From Triatoma infestans (lineage: Eukaryota; Arthropoda; Insecta; Hemiptera; Reduviidae): a stretch of 64,000 nt of DNA. Of the stretch, positions 10,751-21,295 are shown piece after piece. Position 1 is the first letter of the stretch. Every line of letters begins with the position of its first letter. The stretch is from NCBI GenBank assembly GCA_011037195.1, contig JAAEAF010001956.1:1-64000 (forward strand). Reading direction: 5' to 3'. Position numbers and translations under genes: made by a program. The notes beneath the pieces were generated by a model. That model made no database searches, was not told where the DNA came from, and worked only from the letters and a program-made list of their open reading frames with translations.

Positions 10751-11848
10751 GTGTGCACAAAGTATCTCTTCCTTACTCATTATCAATAATTTTAAAGAGA
10801 TCACCATTAAAAAGTCTTGATCATGAATTACGTCCATAAGGTGCTTCGTCCATACACCCTAATATAAAAAAGCGTGTTCACATAAAAACAAGCTCAAGTA
10901 CCTCACTGAAATGAGAAGATTGACGGAATATTGATAGAAAAGTTGTTGATATTTTAGTAGAAATTTCTTGTTTCGTATTATACGATAAAAATCATTCATT
11001 CTCACAACTCAGTTGGCTTAAAGCACAGTCTCAGGTAACACTGCTAGCATGCTCTGATGTCCGTTTCCGTTAAAATTATTTTCCAAACCTATATCTACAA
11101 AAACTTACGAAATTATAAATTTTGTTGAAACTGAGTGTTGAACAAACAGATTGAGGATTAAGTCATGGAATTAAAATTGCTATTTCAGTTTAACTTACTT
11201 AATGCTAGTATTTGGATTTAAATTTGATGTTTTACTAAATCTTTTGTTGGACTTAGCATTACATATATATATTGGTGGTTTGGATTATAGCTTGTTTTTT
11301 TAGGAATCAGTTTTACCTGCATGTAGTCACATATTGTATGCAGTGGAGTCTGTCCGCCTTTAACAAAATCTAGGACGGTAGAGAGTAAGGCCTAACACAT
11401 ACCCAACAACATCCCTAAAATACAAGCTTCCGGGAAAATATGTTGCAAATAAAAGTGATAGTAAGGTTGCACATCCGGTTAACCGACTTCCTTCAATTTT
11501 GGAATCTAGCACTGCTTCCAATGTACGTATATTACCATACACTGTCCTAAAGTGCATCATTGTATGGTCGTAGAACTATACATTGTTCTAAATTGCTACT
11601 TGAGATATTTTGTTAACAAACAGACACTCACAGATAGATCGTTTGCTATAAAAACATGTGTATTGTATTCAAGGGACCTCAAAACATATAATTCAGATAA
11701 AAACTCGATTTCCACAATTTGGCACTATTGCAATACTTCCTTTTACAGAGTAAGAAAAAGTAAACTGAATTTCATAAATAAATCGATTACTGAAGAAAAC
11801 AAAACGTCAGATTTTCCGTTTTTAATTGAGTTTATATTAAAAAAAAAA
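10751..11848. other. No gene; AT-rich with diverged AR pieces
   Basis: Weak AR words (minus orientation) occur around 11430-11500, such as 'cacatccggttaaccgactt'. The open frame 11552-11899 runs into the AR copy and has no domain. Nothing else is supported. Confidence 0.4.
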
Positions 11849-12833
11849 TCTGGTGTGAAACACTCACACAACTTTCTCTTACTCCAGTTCTCTAAATGAT
11901 AATTCACAAATTTTATAGTTTGTGTACCAAATTCAATGAAATTCGTCGAAAACTGAAAAAACTGTTCAGTAAAAGCGCACTTCCGGTTCACTAATTTTCT
12001 TGGAACTCGAAATTTCAGCCATCTATTTATTTCTAACTAATTATGGTTGGATGATAGAATTGTATAATCAACTAGGATAGCACTTTGATGAAAATCTAAC
12101 CCCACCCCTCCTAAAAATGCCCTTAAAAGAATTTTTCCAGATAAATGTTTTAGATAAAAGTTATAGATCTTTGCATGTTTAGTTTATATAGGAAGTTCTA
12201 AAAAAATCGTCGGAGCCATTTTTGAGAAAATTGCGAAAAAGTGAATAAATCATTTAGTAAAGTGGTAAAGTAAACGCACTTCCGGTTATCCGATTTTATT
12301 TAAACTCGGAATTTCAACAACATATTTAATTCTAATTAACATTATTTAGATGACAGAATTGTTTTACAAACTGAAATAGCACTTTAGATGGAAACCTAAC
12401 CCACCCCTCCCCCAAAAGTGCCCTTCATTGCATTTTCTCGTAAAAATGTTTCAAATAAAAGTTGTAGCTCATTGTATGTGTAGTTGATGTTTGACGTTTA
12501 AAGAAAATCGTTGGAGCAATTTTTGAGAAAATTACAAAAAAGTAAAAAATCCAACTAGTAAAGTGGTACATCCGGTTGAGGAATTTTGACAGTTAACGTA
12601 CAGTCAGATCCCATGGTGACCTCTAAACGAATATCAAATTTCAACTTTCTACGATTTTTCGTTTGAGAGCTATGCTGTTCACATACATACACCACACACA
12701 CACCAGACCATTGCTAAAAACCACTTTTTTGGACTCAGGGGACCTCAAAACGGATATTTCCGGTGAAAACTCGATATCGAAAATTTGACACGATTACAAT
12801 ACTTCCTCTTTCTTACTAGGAGTAAGAGAAAGT
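11849..12833 (-). repeat. AR element, copy C (full length)
   Basis: On the plus strand it starts with the complement of the 3' hairpin (TCTGGTGTGAAACACTCACAC) and AACTTTCTCTTACTCC. It ends 'ctaggagtaagagaaagt'. Internal CCGGAAGT heads (as acttccggt) are at about 11980, 12280 and 12569 (the last as catccggt). In element orientation both flanks are T runs. The (CA)n microsatellite is present but short, at about 12686-12702. Confidence 0.9.
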
Positions 12834-12898
12834 AAAAAAAACCGCTATGAAACATTGCAGTTTTCAAAATTGTAACAGATTTTATAGTTAGTATACCA

Positions 12899-13268
12899 TC
12901 CTTACGGGTGAATTACCTATGAAACTTAGATGGGAAATGTTGACAGACAGATTTTTTTCTGAAGTTAGCCTCTAGTGACTCTGAAATGTATATTCTGGTT
13001 CGACAATTAAATTTCAAAGACTTGACGCATAACTATTGGAAACATAAGATATCACCTCCTTTAGCCATCAGTTTCAGAGATAATGAACATTTAAAAGAGA
13101 TAATGTGCACTAGTGATAACTCACCTATATTTACTGTTAATTTCCATTCAATAATAAATATTTCTCTTAATATTTGGTTTTTAGATGACTTTTCTTTATT
13201 ACCGACAGCAATCCTTAATTCAGTTTTTAATGATGAAATTAAAAAAATTCACTCAGACAGTTACAATA
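12899..13268 (+). pseudogene. LINE ORF2 remnant upstream of the mariner
   Basis: The frame encodes 'MKLRWEMLTDRFF', then after a frameshift 'EMYILVRQLNFKDLTHNYWK' and onwards to 'NDEIKKIHSDSYNI'. Removing the mariner and one TA copy, the reading continues into 'FTNGSKTNEIVGCAFF' at 14227, the start of an RNase H domain (Y/F-T-D/N-G-S-K). This order (linker after the RT thumb, then RNase H) is that of insect LINE ORF2. It lies immediately next to AR copy C. Confidence 0.75.
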
Positions 13269-13270
13269 TA

Positions 13271-14224
13271 CGAGGCATGTCCAGTAAGTAAGTGTACGGA
13301 ATTTTTGTAGGTTTCAAAAATTTTTATTTGAACAAACAAATTACCTGGTTACATTAGTACATATGTAAACTATTTTTCGACATAGTCACCATTCCTTTCA
13401 ATGCAGGTGGTGAACCGGGGTATTAATTTTTTGATGCGTTCCTCGAAGTAGTTTCCCGCCAACCCCTTCGTCCACTTCTCCACCTCCCCCTTTACCACCT
13501 CGTTGGTTGAAAACCTTTTTCCACCCATGTGCAGCTTCAGGGAGGTAATGAGATAGTAATCTGAAGGTGCTAGGTCAGGGGAATGCGCGGGATGGTTCAG
13601 GACATCCCATTTAAACGAGGCAAGCAGCTCCTTCGTGGCGTTTGCCGTGTGTGGTCTGGCATTGTCGTACAGCAGGCAGACTCCCTTTGTCAGCATGCCT
13701 CTCCTTTTGCTCTGAATCGCCCTCCGCAATTTGTTTAGGGTCTCACAGTATCTTGCAGAGTTGATGGTCTCCCCTTGAGGCATATATTCAATTAAAATTA
13801 TGCCTTGACAGTCCCAAAACACGGATGCCATGATTTTCTTGGCTGAAATTGTGGTTTTGAACTTTTTGGCGGAGGGTGAAGAGGTGTGACGCCACTGTTG
13901 AGACTGCCTTTTGGTTTCAGGTGTGTAGTGCGCAACCCAAGTTTCATCTCCAGTAATGATTGAGCGGAGAAATTCATCTCCATGGAGTTTGTAGCGTCTC
14001 AAAAACTCTTGCCCGGACTCCACTCGATTCAACTTGGCGGGAGATTGGATTGATATTTTTCACGAAACGTATTGTTGCGTCGACAGTTGTCAACGTACTG
14101 ACCTCGAACCGGTCTCGTTGCGAAGGGGAGGAATCAGGTTACACGACAATGTAGCCAACATGTCGAAAACAAAATCCCTCCGGCCGTGAGAGCCTCAGTA
14201 CACTTACTTACTGGACATGCCTCG
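13271..14224 (-). mobile_element. mariner transposon, internally deleted
   Basis: Terminal inverted repeats CGAGGCATGTCCAGTAAGTA (left) and the complement at the right pair perfectly for about 27 bp. TA flanks both ends (13269-13270, 14225-14226), the mariner target duplication. The element is 954 bp, compared with about 1.3 kb for complete mariners. It encodes the catalytic part of a transposase on the minus strand. It sits inside the RNase H region of a LINE, so it arrived after that LINE. The flanking LINE reading is restored when the mariner and one TA are removed. Confidence 0.95.
13370..14032 (-). pseudogene. mariner transposase, N-terminally truncated, catalytic domain intact
   Basis: This 220-residue open frame has the full catalytic core of a mariner transposase. 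D29 lies in IITGDETW, followed by the SVFWD motif near residue 70. D123 lies in LLYDNARPH, and D158 lies in HSPDLAPSDYY. Spacing between the second and third Asp is 34 residues, the DD34D signature of the mariner family, which cuts and pastes DNA at TA sites. The N-terminal helix-turn-helix DNA-binding half (about 115-120 residues) is missing. Upstream minus-strand sequence to the TIR is about 190 bp without a matching frame, so there is probably an internal deletion near 14040. The protein could not bind TIRs on its own. The clean frame suggests a recent copy relative to the surrounding LINEs. Confidence 0.9.
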
Positions 14225-14226
14225 TA

Positions 14227-15090
14227 TTTACTAACGGTTCTAAGACGAATGAAATTGTGGGCTGTGCATTTTTTGATTCTGCAATCAAAGTTGGAAAGCT
14301 CTACAGATTGCCTACCTACACTTCGATATTTACGGCGGAGCTGGTAGCGATCTGGGAAGCACTTAAATACCTAGAATATTTATCAGCATCCAAATTCTTA
14401 ATAATTTCAGATCTAAAAGCGCTCTATATAAATTGAAATCTAATAAATTCCACAAAAAGTATAATAATATTATAGTAATTAACATAATAAAAACAATATT
14501 AAAATTAAAGGAGGGGGGGGGTAAGTCAGTGTGTATTGCAAGAGCAAGGAACATTGCGGCATTGAGGGGAATGAAATAATGGATTCTATGGCAAAACAAG
14601 CAGCAATAACAGGGTCATTAATGAATCTAAAACTACCACATTCAGATTTTAAAAGTCACATTAGAACAAAAGTAAACAGCAAATGGCAAAGACAGCATAT
14701 AACTTCAGATAAGGGCCGATTTTACAAAAGTATTAATCCAACTATAACTACGAGACCTTGGTATAAACATACTGACAATAGTAAACATTTCACTACAATT
14801 ATAACAGACTACGCGCTAATCACTTTGTATGTAGACAATATCTTCATAAAATAGGACAGACTGTTTCTCCATTATGTACAGTATGCAATAAGACAGAAGA
14901 TATGGAACACACCGTCATGATCTGTAAAAAATTTGAAAATTTAAGAAAATCTATGTTAGATAAAATAAATATTTACTTTTCGTAAAACTATAACTTAAGA
15001 CATCCTTAAAAGTAAAAACTTCCGAGTATATAAAGAATTAGTTCAATTTATTAAAAACATAGTTGAAGAGAATAAATGAATTCCGCTATA
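14227..15090 (+). pseudogene. LINE RNase H and zinc-motif remnant downstream of the mariner
   Basis: After the mariner the frame reads 'FTNGSKTNEIVGCAFF', then 'TAELVAIWEALKYL' and 'FLIISDLKAL', the first three RNase H active-site blocks. An insert or decayed stretch with a G run (about 14432-14520) follows. Then comes 'HCGIEGNEIMDSMAKQAA', the fourth RNase H block. Another frame gives 'PLCTVCNKTEDMEHTVMICK', the terminal zinc motif. Frameshifts and stops make it non-functional. With 12899-13268 it forms about 1.2 kb of one LINE. Confidence 0.85.
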
Positions 15091-15525
15091 TTTTATGGTA
15101 AAAACAAAAATAATAAAAAACACCTCATGTAAATATGAAATAGAATATAATTTCCTTTAAATTTGTATATTTTTTGTTCTGGCTAATAGTGTCAAACTAA
15201 AGCCAAATAGGGGGAAAAAAAATACCAATCTTAATGAAACTCGGCATATTTATGGAGAAAATCCCAAAAACAAAAAAATGATGAGTAAAAGCACACTTCC
15301 GGTTTGCTAATTTTCTTGAAACTCGGAAATTTGGCAATATATTTATTTCTAATTAATTTTGTTCAGATGGCAGAATTGTGTGATCACCATGGTTAGAACT
15401 TCAGAGGAAAACATAAACCCATAACTTCCCCAAAATTCCCTTTAAATGATGACGCGGAGAAATATTCCAAATAAAAGTTGTAGCTTCAGAGACATTTTCC
15501 GTGGTAGCCTGCTTCATTTTGTGAT

Positions 15526-15564
15526 CATCGACCGGTTTCGGGCGTTCGCCCATCTTCAGGATGC
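15526..15564 (-). ncRNA. Hammerhead-ribozyme-like motif, left arm
   Basis: Minus strand: stem I CATC/GATG, core CTGAAGA (consensus CUGANGA), stem II GGGCG-AA-CGCCC, GAAAC, then CG and GTC before the other stem I strand. Stem III is minimal (two pairs). An extra U lies between the core and stem II, which may impair cleavage. Sequence and folding logic support the motif; activity is not shown. Confidence 0.6.
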
Positions 15565-15855
15565 GCTTTTCAGACAGTGTGCCAACACAGACTCGTACAG
15601 AGACTTAGTTTCACACTAACACCCTTTGGATTACCACCGGCTATTTTCTGACCAAGCAGTAAATTCCTTGTTTACCTGCCCCCCCTGACATGATTTAAGG
15701 GAAATTTTCAAAATTTCTTTATCATTCGTATCCCAGCACTTACTAAGTGCGTACACATTCAAATGAATAGAATTATGGAATTTCTAAATTCCAAAGAGAG
15801 TTAGTGTGAAACTAAGTCTCTGTACGAGTCTGTGTTGGCACACTGTCTGAAAAGC

Positions 15856-15894
15856 GCATCCTGAAGATGGGCGAACGCCCGAAACCGGTCGATG
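15856..15894 (+). ncRNA. Hammerhead-ribozyme-like motif, right arm
   Basis: It is identical in sequence to the left-arm motif but on the plus strand: CATC, CTGAAGA, T, GGGCGAACGCCC, GAAAC, CG, GTC, GATG. The predicted cleavage would follow the GTC triplet at about 15888-15890. The two opposed copies mean either transcript strand carries one motif. Confidence 0.6.
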
Positions 15895-16195
15895 ACCATA
15901 AAATGAAGCAGGCTTCCACGGAAAATGTCTCTGATGCTTTCCAGCTCTGCGGAACCAACCACCACAACAAAAGTTGTAGCTCTTTGTTAACTGGTGTTGA
16001 TATATAAATTTTTTAAAGAAAATCATTGGAGCCGTTTTTGGGGAAAAAATAATCACAAAAAGCTGAAAAAATTACCGGAAGTAAAGTGGTATTTCCGGTT
16101 GAGGAATTTTGACTGATAATTTAATGTCAGATCGTGTTAAACTCATCTCATATGGGGTAGGTAACAAGTTGATCAGGTATACACTCTCTAATCCT

Positions 16196-16358
16196 TGGGA
16201 TTACCACCGGAGACCAATATTTTCTGACCAAGCAGTAATTCCTACCCCCCCCCCCATGACATGATTTAAGGGAAATTTTCAAAATTTCTTTATCATTCGT
16301 ATCCCAGCACTTACTAAATACGTACACATTCAAATGAATAGAATTATGGAATTTCTAA
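16196..16358 (+). repeat. Direct copy of the foldback element's loop
   Basis: From 'ggattaccaccgg' through 'tttctgaccaagcagtaa' and 'atcattcgtatcccagcac' to 'aattatggaatttctaa', this matches 15623-15785 with few differences (an 'agaccaat' insertion and C-run length). It lies about 570 bp from the loop and in the same orientation. Confidence 0.8.
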
Positions 16359-16715
16359 ACAGTTTATCAGGTTGTGGGAAACATGTGGCAGCAGTAGGAA
16401 TCGCGTAATTTTTAGTAACACACCATCTAATAAGTCAATTTATTGTATGTGTAAATTGTGGATCTGATCAAACCATCGAATCCAACGGTACGTAATTATA
16501 TAAATTAATATATTGAAATTAATAAAAGCAATATGTTTATCATTATTTTTTTTGTTATTAAACTGACCAAACGTTTGACCTAATGCATAATAAGGGCAAA
16601 GTTATCTTTCTGTAATCATGCAATTGTACACTTTGACCGATTTTTAATTTACTTATTTTGCATTTTGTTTCTTTCAGTTTTCCAGGCGTTGGCAAAGAAC
16701 CAGCTTATCGCTTGC
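16359..16715. other. No gene seen
   Basis: AT-rich sequence without frames or recognisable repeats between the loop copy and the duplicated Merlin block. Confidence 0.35.
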
Positions 16716-16734
16716 CGAAAAAAAGTTATTTCGA

Positions 16735-17395
16735 GAACCAACTCTGTGTTCAAGTTAGTAAAAGTGCCATTGGACAAGATAGTGCTAGAGTTAGTGGGCT
16801 GAATACTCAAGTATCCTCGAAACACTCTAGTTAGGGAAACGGGATTATGCCATATACCGTAACAAAAATTCTAGATATTTTTTGGAATTTAATTTTAAAT
16901 TGGCCGATTGAGAACAGTGAAAAGATGGGGGGGGGAACGCAATAGTAGAGGTGGATGAAAGCACATTTGGGCGCAGAAAGTTTGACAGAGGTAGAGTAAC
17001 AAAGACCCCTTGAGTAGTTGGTGGTATAGATAAGTCAACCAAAAAGTATTTTTATCTGTAGTGGATAAAAGAGATGCCACATCTTTAAACGGGGAACTAG
17101 TGTGATCACAGATAGCTGGAGAGCTCACCAAAGTTTAGATTCGTTAGGGTTTCAACCACTTTAAAGTAAACCACTCCTTAAATTTTGTGAACCCGCGAGA
17201 TAAAATGGTTCATACGGAAATTATAGTATCCCACTGGCCGAAAATAAAAAGACACATAAGGAGAGGAATTGGCCGCATGTGTACGACTAAGTTCAAAACT
17301 ACTTAGTAGAGTACATTTGGAGGAGTAGGTTTACGACAAATGAAGAGTTGTTTAAGGATTTTGTGGATGCCCAGAAGTATTTTTATTAGTAGTTT
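16735..17395 (+). pseudogene. Merlin-type (IS1016-like) transposase remnant, copy 1
   Basis: Frames encode 'NAIVEVDESTFGRRKFDRGR', 'VVGGIDKSTKKYF', then 'ITDSWRAHQSLDSLGF' and 'VNHSLNFVNPRDKMVHTEI'. These are the conserved blocks of Merlin/ISXO2-like DDE transposases: EVDE(S/T)xFGxRK, SDxWxAY, and VNHSxxFV...HTxxIExxW. The first Asp (VDES) and second Asp (TDSW) are readable. The Glu of the IE-x-x-W motif is replaced in this copy (IIVSHW) but present in copy 2. Several stops and frameshifts kill it. Merlin elements duplicate 8-9 bp on insertion; I could not find TIRs here. Confidence 0.8.
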
Positions 17396-17829
17396 ATTCC
17401 TTTATTAGTTAGTATACGAATAGTTTAATTTTTTAGGCAAGCCCCTTTAGGCCGCCAATCTCATTTTATTGTGGATATTTCTTATATAACATGTATTCCA
17501 ATTTAATGTTTTTGGTGGCTCATTGGGTTCTATCCACACAACTAGCAAGATGAGTCTGAAATCTAAATGAATGTTTGAACTTTTTTCTGTGATTTCACAA
17601 CATATTAATTTTCATAATATTGATCCGTTAGGAAATAAAATATTGGAAAATCCTATCTTATACTTTCCTTCTTGTGATTTAGAAATTACAAAATGTCCCT
17701 TACACCATGTGGATGGGCGGGGTCATACCAGGTGCCTGCTGCTACAGCTACTAGCAAACCCTTTCAAATAATAGCCACCCTTATTTTTATTACCCTAATT
17801 TAATTTTTTTTACCTGCCCCTATGAGATA

Positions 17830-18073
17830 AGTTTAACCCGTCAGATCCTGTGGTGATATATAAACGGAATATCAAGTTTCAACTTTCTACGGTTTTTCGT
17901 TTTTGAGCTATGCTGTTCACATACACACACACACACACACACACAGACCATTTTCTAAAAACCACTTATTTTGACTCCGACGATCTCAAAACGGATATTT
18001 CCGGTGAAAACTCGATATCGAAAATTCTAAACAATTACAACGCTTCCTCTTAAATTAGGAGTAAGAGAAAGTA
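17830..18073 (-). repeat. AR fragment E (5' end only)
   Basis: AR 5' part in minus orientation: 'cgtcagatcctgtggtgatat', (CA)n at 17923-17944, 'atttccggtgaaaactcgatatcg', ending 'taggagtaagagaaagt'. The same fragment is present in the second block copy at 21296-21522, so it predates the block duplication. Confidence 0.85.
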
Positions 18074-18180
18074 AAATATATTTTTTTATTTATATTTTGT
18101 CCGAACATAATTTTGAGAGTACAACAAAACAAGAAAAAAAAAATCCTTTGTTGTAGTAGAAGAATATAGGGTGGGTAAGA

Positions 18181-18498
18181 AGAGCACGTGGGTTAAATGT
18201 AAAAAAGAAGGTTGAAAGGTCAAAATGCCGGCTTAGGAGGGGGCCTACCACGGGTACAAATCATGTGATCCAGCCAAAGTTGGCAGCCCTGCACACTCCA
18301 ACCAGCACAACACTGCGCTCTTGTACAGTGCACACGTCTAACATATCGCCCGTCTGCTAAAGAAGGGATCTTTATGTTGTGTGCTATTTCATCAATCCAC
18401 TTACTACTGTAAAAGGAAATATTACGCCACAGTCAAATTCTTCTTTCATAAAATACGTGTTTTATGGTTTCCAAAATTAAGACTTCATTTTTTTTTTT
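18181..18498. other. No gene seen
   Basis: Non-coding spacer between the duplicated block and AR copy F. It includes 'cagccctgcacactccaaccagcac', a slightly GC-richer stretch of no known identity. Confidence 0.35.
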
Positions 18499-19486
18499 AC
18501 TTTCTCTTACTCCAAGTAAGAGGAAGTATTGTAATCGTGTCAAATTTTCGATATCGAGTTTTCACCGGAAATATCCGTTTTGAGGTCCCCTGAGTCAAAA
18601 AAAGTGGTTTTTAGCAAATGGTCTGTGTATATATATATTATATATATGATCAGCATAGCTCAAAAAAGAAAAACCGTAGAAAGTTGAAACTTGATATTCC
18701 GTTTAAGTATCACCATGGAATCTGCCACTGAGTAATCTGTCAAAATTCCTCCACCGGAAGTACCACATTACTTATTGTTTTTTTTACTGTTATGCGTTTT
18801 TCACATAAATGGCTCCGATGATTTTCTTCAAACTTAATATATCAACTACACATACAAAGAGCTACAACTTTTATTTGAAATGTTTCTTTGGAAAAATTCA
18901 TTTAAGGGCAGTTATGGGGGATGGGGTAGGGTTAGGTTTTCATTTAAAGTGTCATTTCAGTTTATTAAACAATTCTTTCATCTAAATAATGTTAATTAGA
19001 ATTAAATATGTTGTTGTAATTCCGAGTTTGAAAAACTCGGTTAACCGGAAGTGCGTTCACAATACCATTTTATTGAATGATTTTTTTCACTTTTTCGCGA
19101 TTTTCTCAAAAATGACTCCTACGATTTTCTTGAAAGTTCCTATGTAAACTAAACATACAAAGATCTACAACTTTTATTTAAAACATTTCTCTGGGAAAAT
19201 TCATTTAAGGGCACTTTTGGAGGAGGGGCGGGGTTATGTTTTTCTCTAAAGTGCTATCATAGTTGGATTATACAATTCTATCATCCAAACAAAATTAATT
19301 AGAAATAAATGGATGGCCAAAGTTCTGACTTTCAAGGAAATTAGTAAACCGGAAGTGCGCTTTTACTGGACAATTTTTTTCAGTTTTTGACGAATTTCAT
19401 TAAATTTAGCATGCAGACTATAAAATTTGTCAATTATAATTTTGAGAAGTGGAGTAAGAGAAAGTTGTGTGAGTGTTTCACACAAG
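18499..19486 (+). repeat. AR element, copy F (3' tip truncated)
   Basis: It starts ACTTTCTCTTACTCCAAGTAAGAGGAAGT after a T run. The microsatellite is TA-rich instead of GT (18627-18649). Three CCGGAAGT heads are at about 18754, 19045 and 19352. G-rich tracts are 'gggggatggggtaggg' and 'ggaggaggggcgggg'. It ends in the hairpin but stops at 'cacacaag', where LINE sequence begins, so the last bases were lost or overwritten. Confidence 0.88.
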
Positions 19487-20050
19487 TAATTAGGTGGGCA
19501 GCATCCTTTTCCGCACCGCTGCCACTTAGCGGACAAATCGGAGATGGTTTAACTCCTATTCGATGGGCTTGCAGATTATCGTGCCCAGTGCCCAATGGGA
19601 AGTTCGCCGTGAAGTCATTGAATGGAAGGTCCTAGGGGGGATTGGGCCTTGTGATAAATTCTCCCATTTTCTTCCTGTAACTTTATTTTCCAGACGATTT
19701 CTACCTTTTCTTTCATTTTATGATTTATTTCTCTAATCTCCTGGTGAAACGTTGCTGGGCCTTCAGGCTGCTGAACATTCCTTCGCTAGCCTGTCTAGTT
19801 GCTCGTTACTAGAATATCGTTGTGGTTAGGCACCCATTGGAGAACAATCCTCCATATTAACTGGCTTATTACTTTTACAGTAGTGCTGACTAAACCACAT
19901 GCATACGCCAATAATAGAGGCCAGGGCGAATGTTGCAGCTTGGGAGTCCACGAAGAACACGACTTGCTTCTTATTGAGGCATTTGCTGCCGAGCTTTATT
20001 GCTGCCTCCTTTACAGTGGTAATTTCAGCCTCAAAATTTCAGCCTTTTTT
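19487..20050 (-). pseudogene. LINE RNase H and zinc-motif remnant
   Basis: Minus strand, from high to low coordinates: 'EAEITTVKEAAIKLGSKCL', 'VVFFVDSQAATFALA' (RNase H block with the catalytic Asp of DSQAA), and 'QWVPNHNDILV' leading by frameshift to 'NEQLDRLAKECSAA'. Near 19500-19570 comes 'HRIGVKPSPICPLSGSGAEK' followed by DAAHLITC. This is the usual order for Jockey/R1-like ORF2. Frameshifts throughout; dead. Confidence 0.78.
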
Positions 20051-20204
20051 TCCATACCCATTTTTCTTTAAACTTCAAATTTCGCTAATTTTGTCATAAA
20101 ACAAATATGGAGGCGGTGAGGGACGGGCAAGTACTAACCTACCCGATCGAAGCAGGTAGTGAAGAGAAGCGCCGAAATTGCAGAAAAAAAAAGTTATTTC
20201 GAGA

Positions 20205-20862
20205 ACCAACTGTGTGTTCAAGTTAGTAAAAGTGCCATTGGACAAGATAGTGCTAGAGTTAGTGGGCTGAATACTCAAGTATCCTCGAAACAATCTAGTT
20301 AGGGAAACGGGATTATGCCATATACCGTAACAAAAATTCTAGATATTTTTTGGAATTTAATTTTAAATTGGCCGATTGAGAACAGTGAAAAGATGGGGGG
20401 GGGAACGCAATAGTAGAGGTGGATGAAAGCACATTTGGGCGCAGAAAGTTTAACAGAGGTAGAATAACAAAGACCCCTTGAGTAGTTGGTGGTATAGATA
20501 GGTCAACCAAAAAGTGTTTTTTATCTGTAGTGGATAAAAGAGATGCCACATCTTTAAATGGGAGACTACCGTGATCACAGATAGCTGGAGAGATTAACCA
20601 AAGTTTAGATTCATTAGGGTTTCACCACTTTAAAGTAAACCACTCCTTAAATTTTGTGAGCCCACGAGATAAAATGGTTCATACGCAAATTATAGAATCT
20701 CACTGGTCGAAAATAAAAAGAGAGATGAGTAGACGAATTGGCTGCATGTCTACTACTAAGTTCGAAACTTACTTAGTAGAGTACATTTGGAGGAGTAGGT
20801 TTACGACAAATGAAGAGTTATTTAAGTATTTTGTGGATGCCCAGAAGCATTTTTATAAGTAG
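20205..20862 (+). pseudogene. Merlin-type transposase remnant, copy 2
   Basis: It has the same blocks as copy 1. The last 68 codons (20656-20862) are open here and read 'RDKMVHTQIIESHWSKIKRE' then '...EYIWRSRFTTNEELFKYF'. This preserves the HTQxIESxW motif with the third catalytic residue (Glu) and the C-terminal 'EY(I/L)WR' segment typical of ISXO2/Merlin transposases. Upstream parts contain stops (for example after RVTKTP's counterpart). No TIR was recognised. The relic is slightly better preserved than copy 1. Confidence 0.82.
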
Positions 20863-21295
20863 TTATTAGTAGTTCATTTCTTTATTAGTTAGTACATGGA
20901 TAGGTTTAGTTTATATTTTGACAAGACCCTTTAGGCCGCCAATCTCATTTTATTGTGGATATTTCTTATATAACATGTATTCCAATTTAATGTTTTTGGT
21001 GTTTCATTGGGTTCTATCCACACAACTAGCAAGGTGAGTCTGAAATCTAAATGAGTGTTTGAACTTGTTTCTGTGATTTTAACAACATATTAATTTTCAT
21101 AATAATTTTGATCCGTTAGGAAATAAAATACTGGAAAAATCCTACTTATAGTTTCCTTCTTGTGATTTAGAAATTACAAAATGTCCCTTACTTAAACCAT
21201 GTGATATGGGGGCAACCCTTCATAACAGGAGCCTACCACTAAAGCTAATAGCAAACCGTTTCAAACAACAGCCTTTTACCTGCCGCTATGAGATG

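Larger units (their letters stand above)
15487..15968. mobile_element. Foldback retroelement with hammerhead-like arms (copy 1)
   Basis: The left arm (15487-15622) begins CAGAGACATTTTCC. The right arm (about 15787-15933) is its complement, followed by a right-only tail ending ACCACCACAAC. A 13-14 bp target duplication, AAAAGTTGTAGCT, flanks it (15473 and 15969) and restores AR sequence. Both arms contain a hammerhead-ribozyme-like core. The loop (15623-15785) is nearly identical to 16196-16358 just outside the element. Variable long duplications and hammerhead motifs are known for Penelope-like retroelements. This element encodes no protein, so it would be non-autonomous. Assignment to Penelope-like elements is inference. 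Confidence 0.75.
15230..16140 (-). repeat. AR element, copy D (partial, split by a foldback element)
   Basis: AR blocks in minus orientation: 'gcacacttccggtttgctaa' (15291), 'aatattccaaataaaagttgtagc' before the insertion and 'aaaagttgtagctctttgtt' after it, then 'tatttccggttgaggaattttgac' (16090). Both AR ends are lost. The element at 15487-15968 interrupts it. Confidence 0.8.
16716..18180 (+). repeat. Duplicated block, copy 1 (Merlin relic plus AR end)
   Basis: This ~1.46 kb stretch is alignable end to end with 20182-21633. Both start at an A run followed by 'gttatttcgagaaccaac'. Both carry the Merlin remnant, the 'aggccgccaatctcattttattg' segment and an AR 5' end in minus orientation. Both finish at 'gtagtagaatatagggtgggt' (with an extra 'aga' here). 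The copies differ by substitutions and small indels, so the duplication is not recent. Confidence 0.85.

Noticed and set aside
12686..12702. CA/GT runs as independent microsatellite loci
   Set aside because: Most CA/GT runs fall at the same position of the AR consensus, so they were dispersed with AR.
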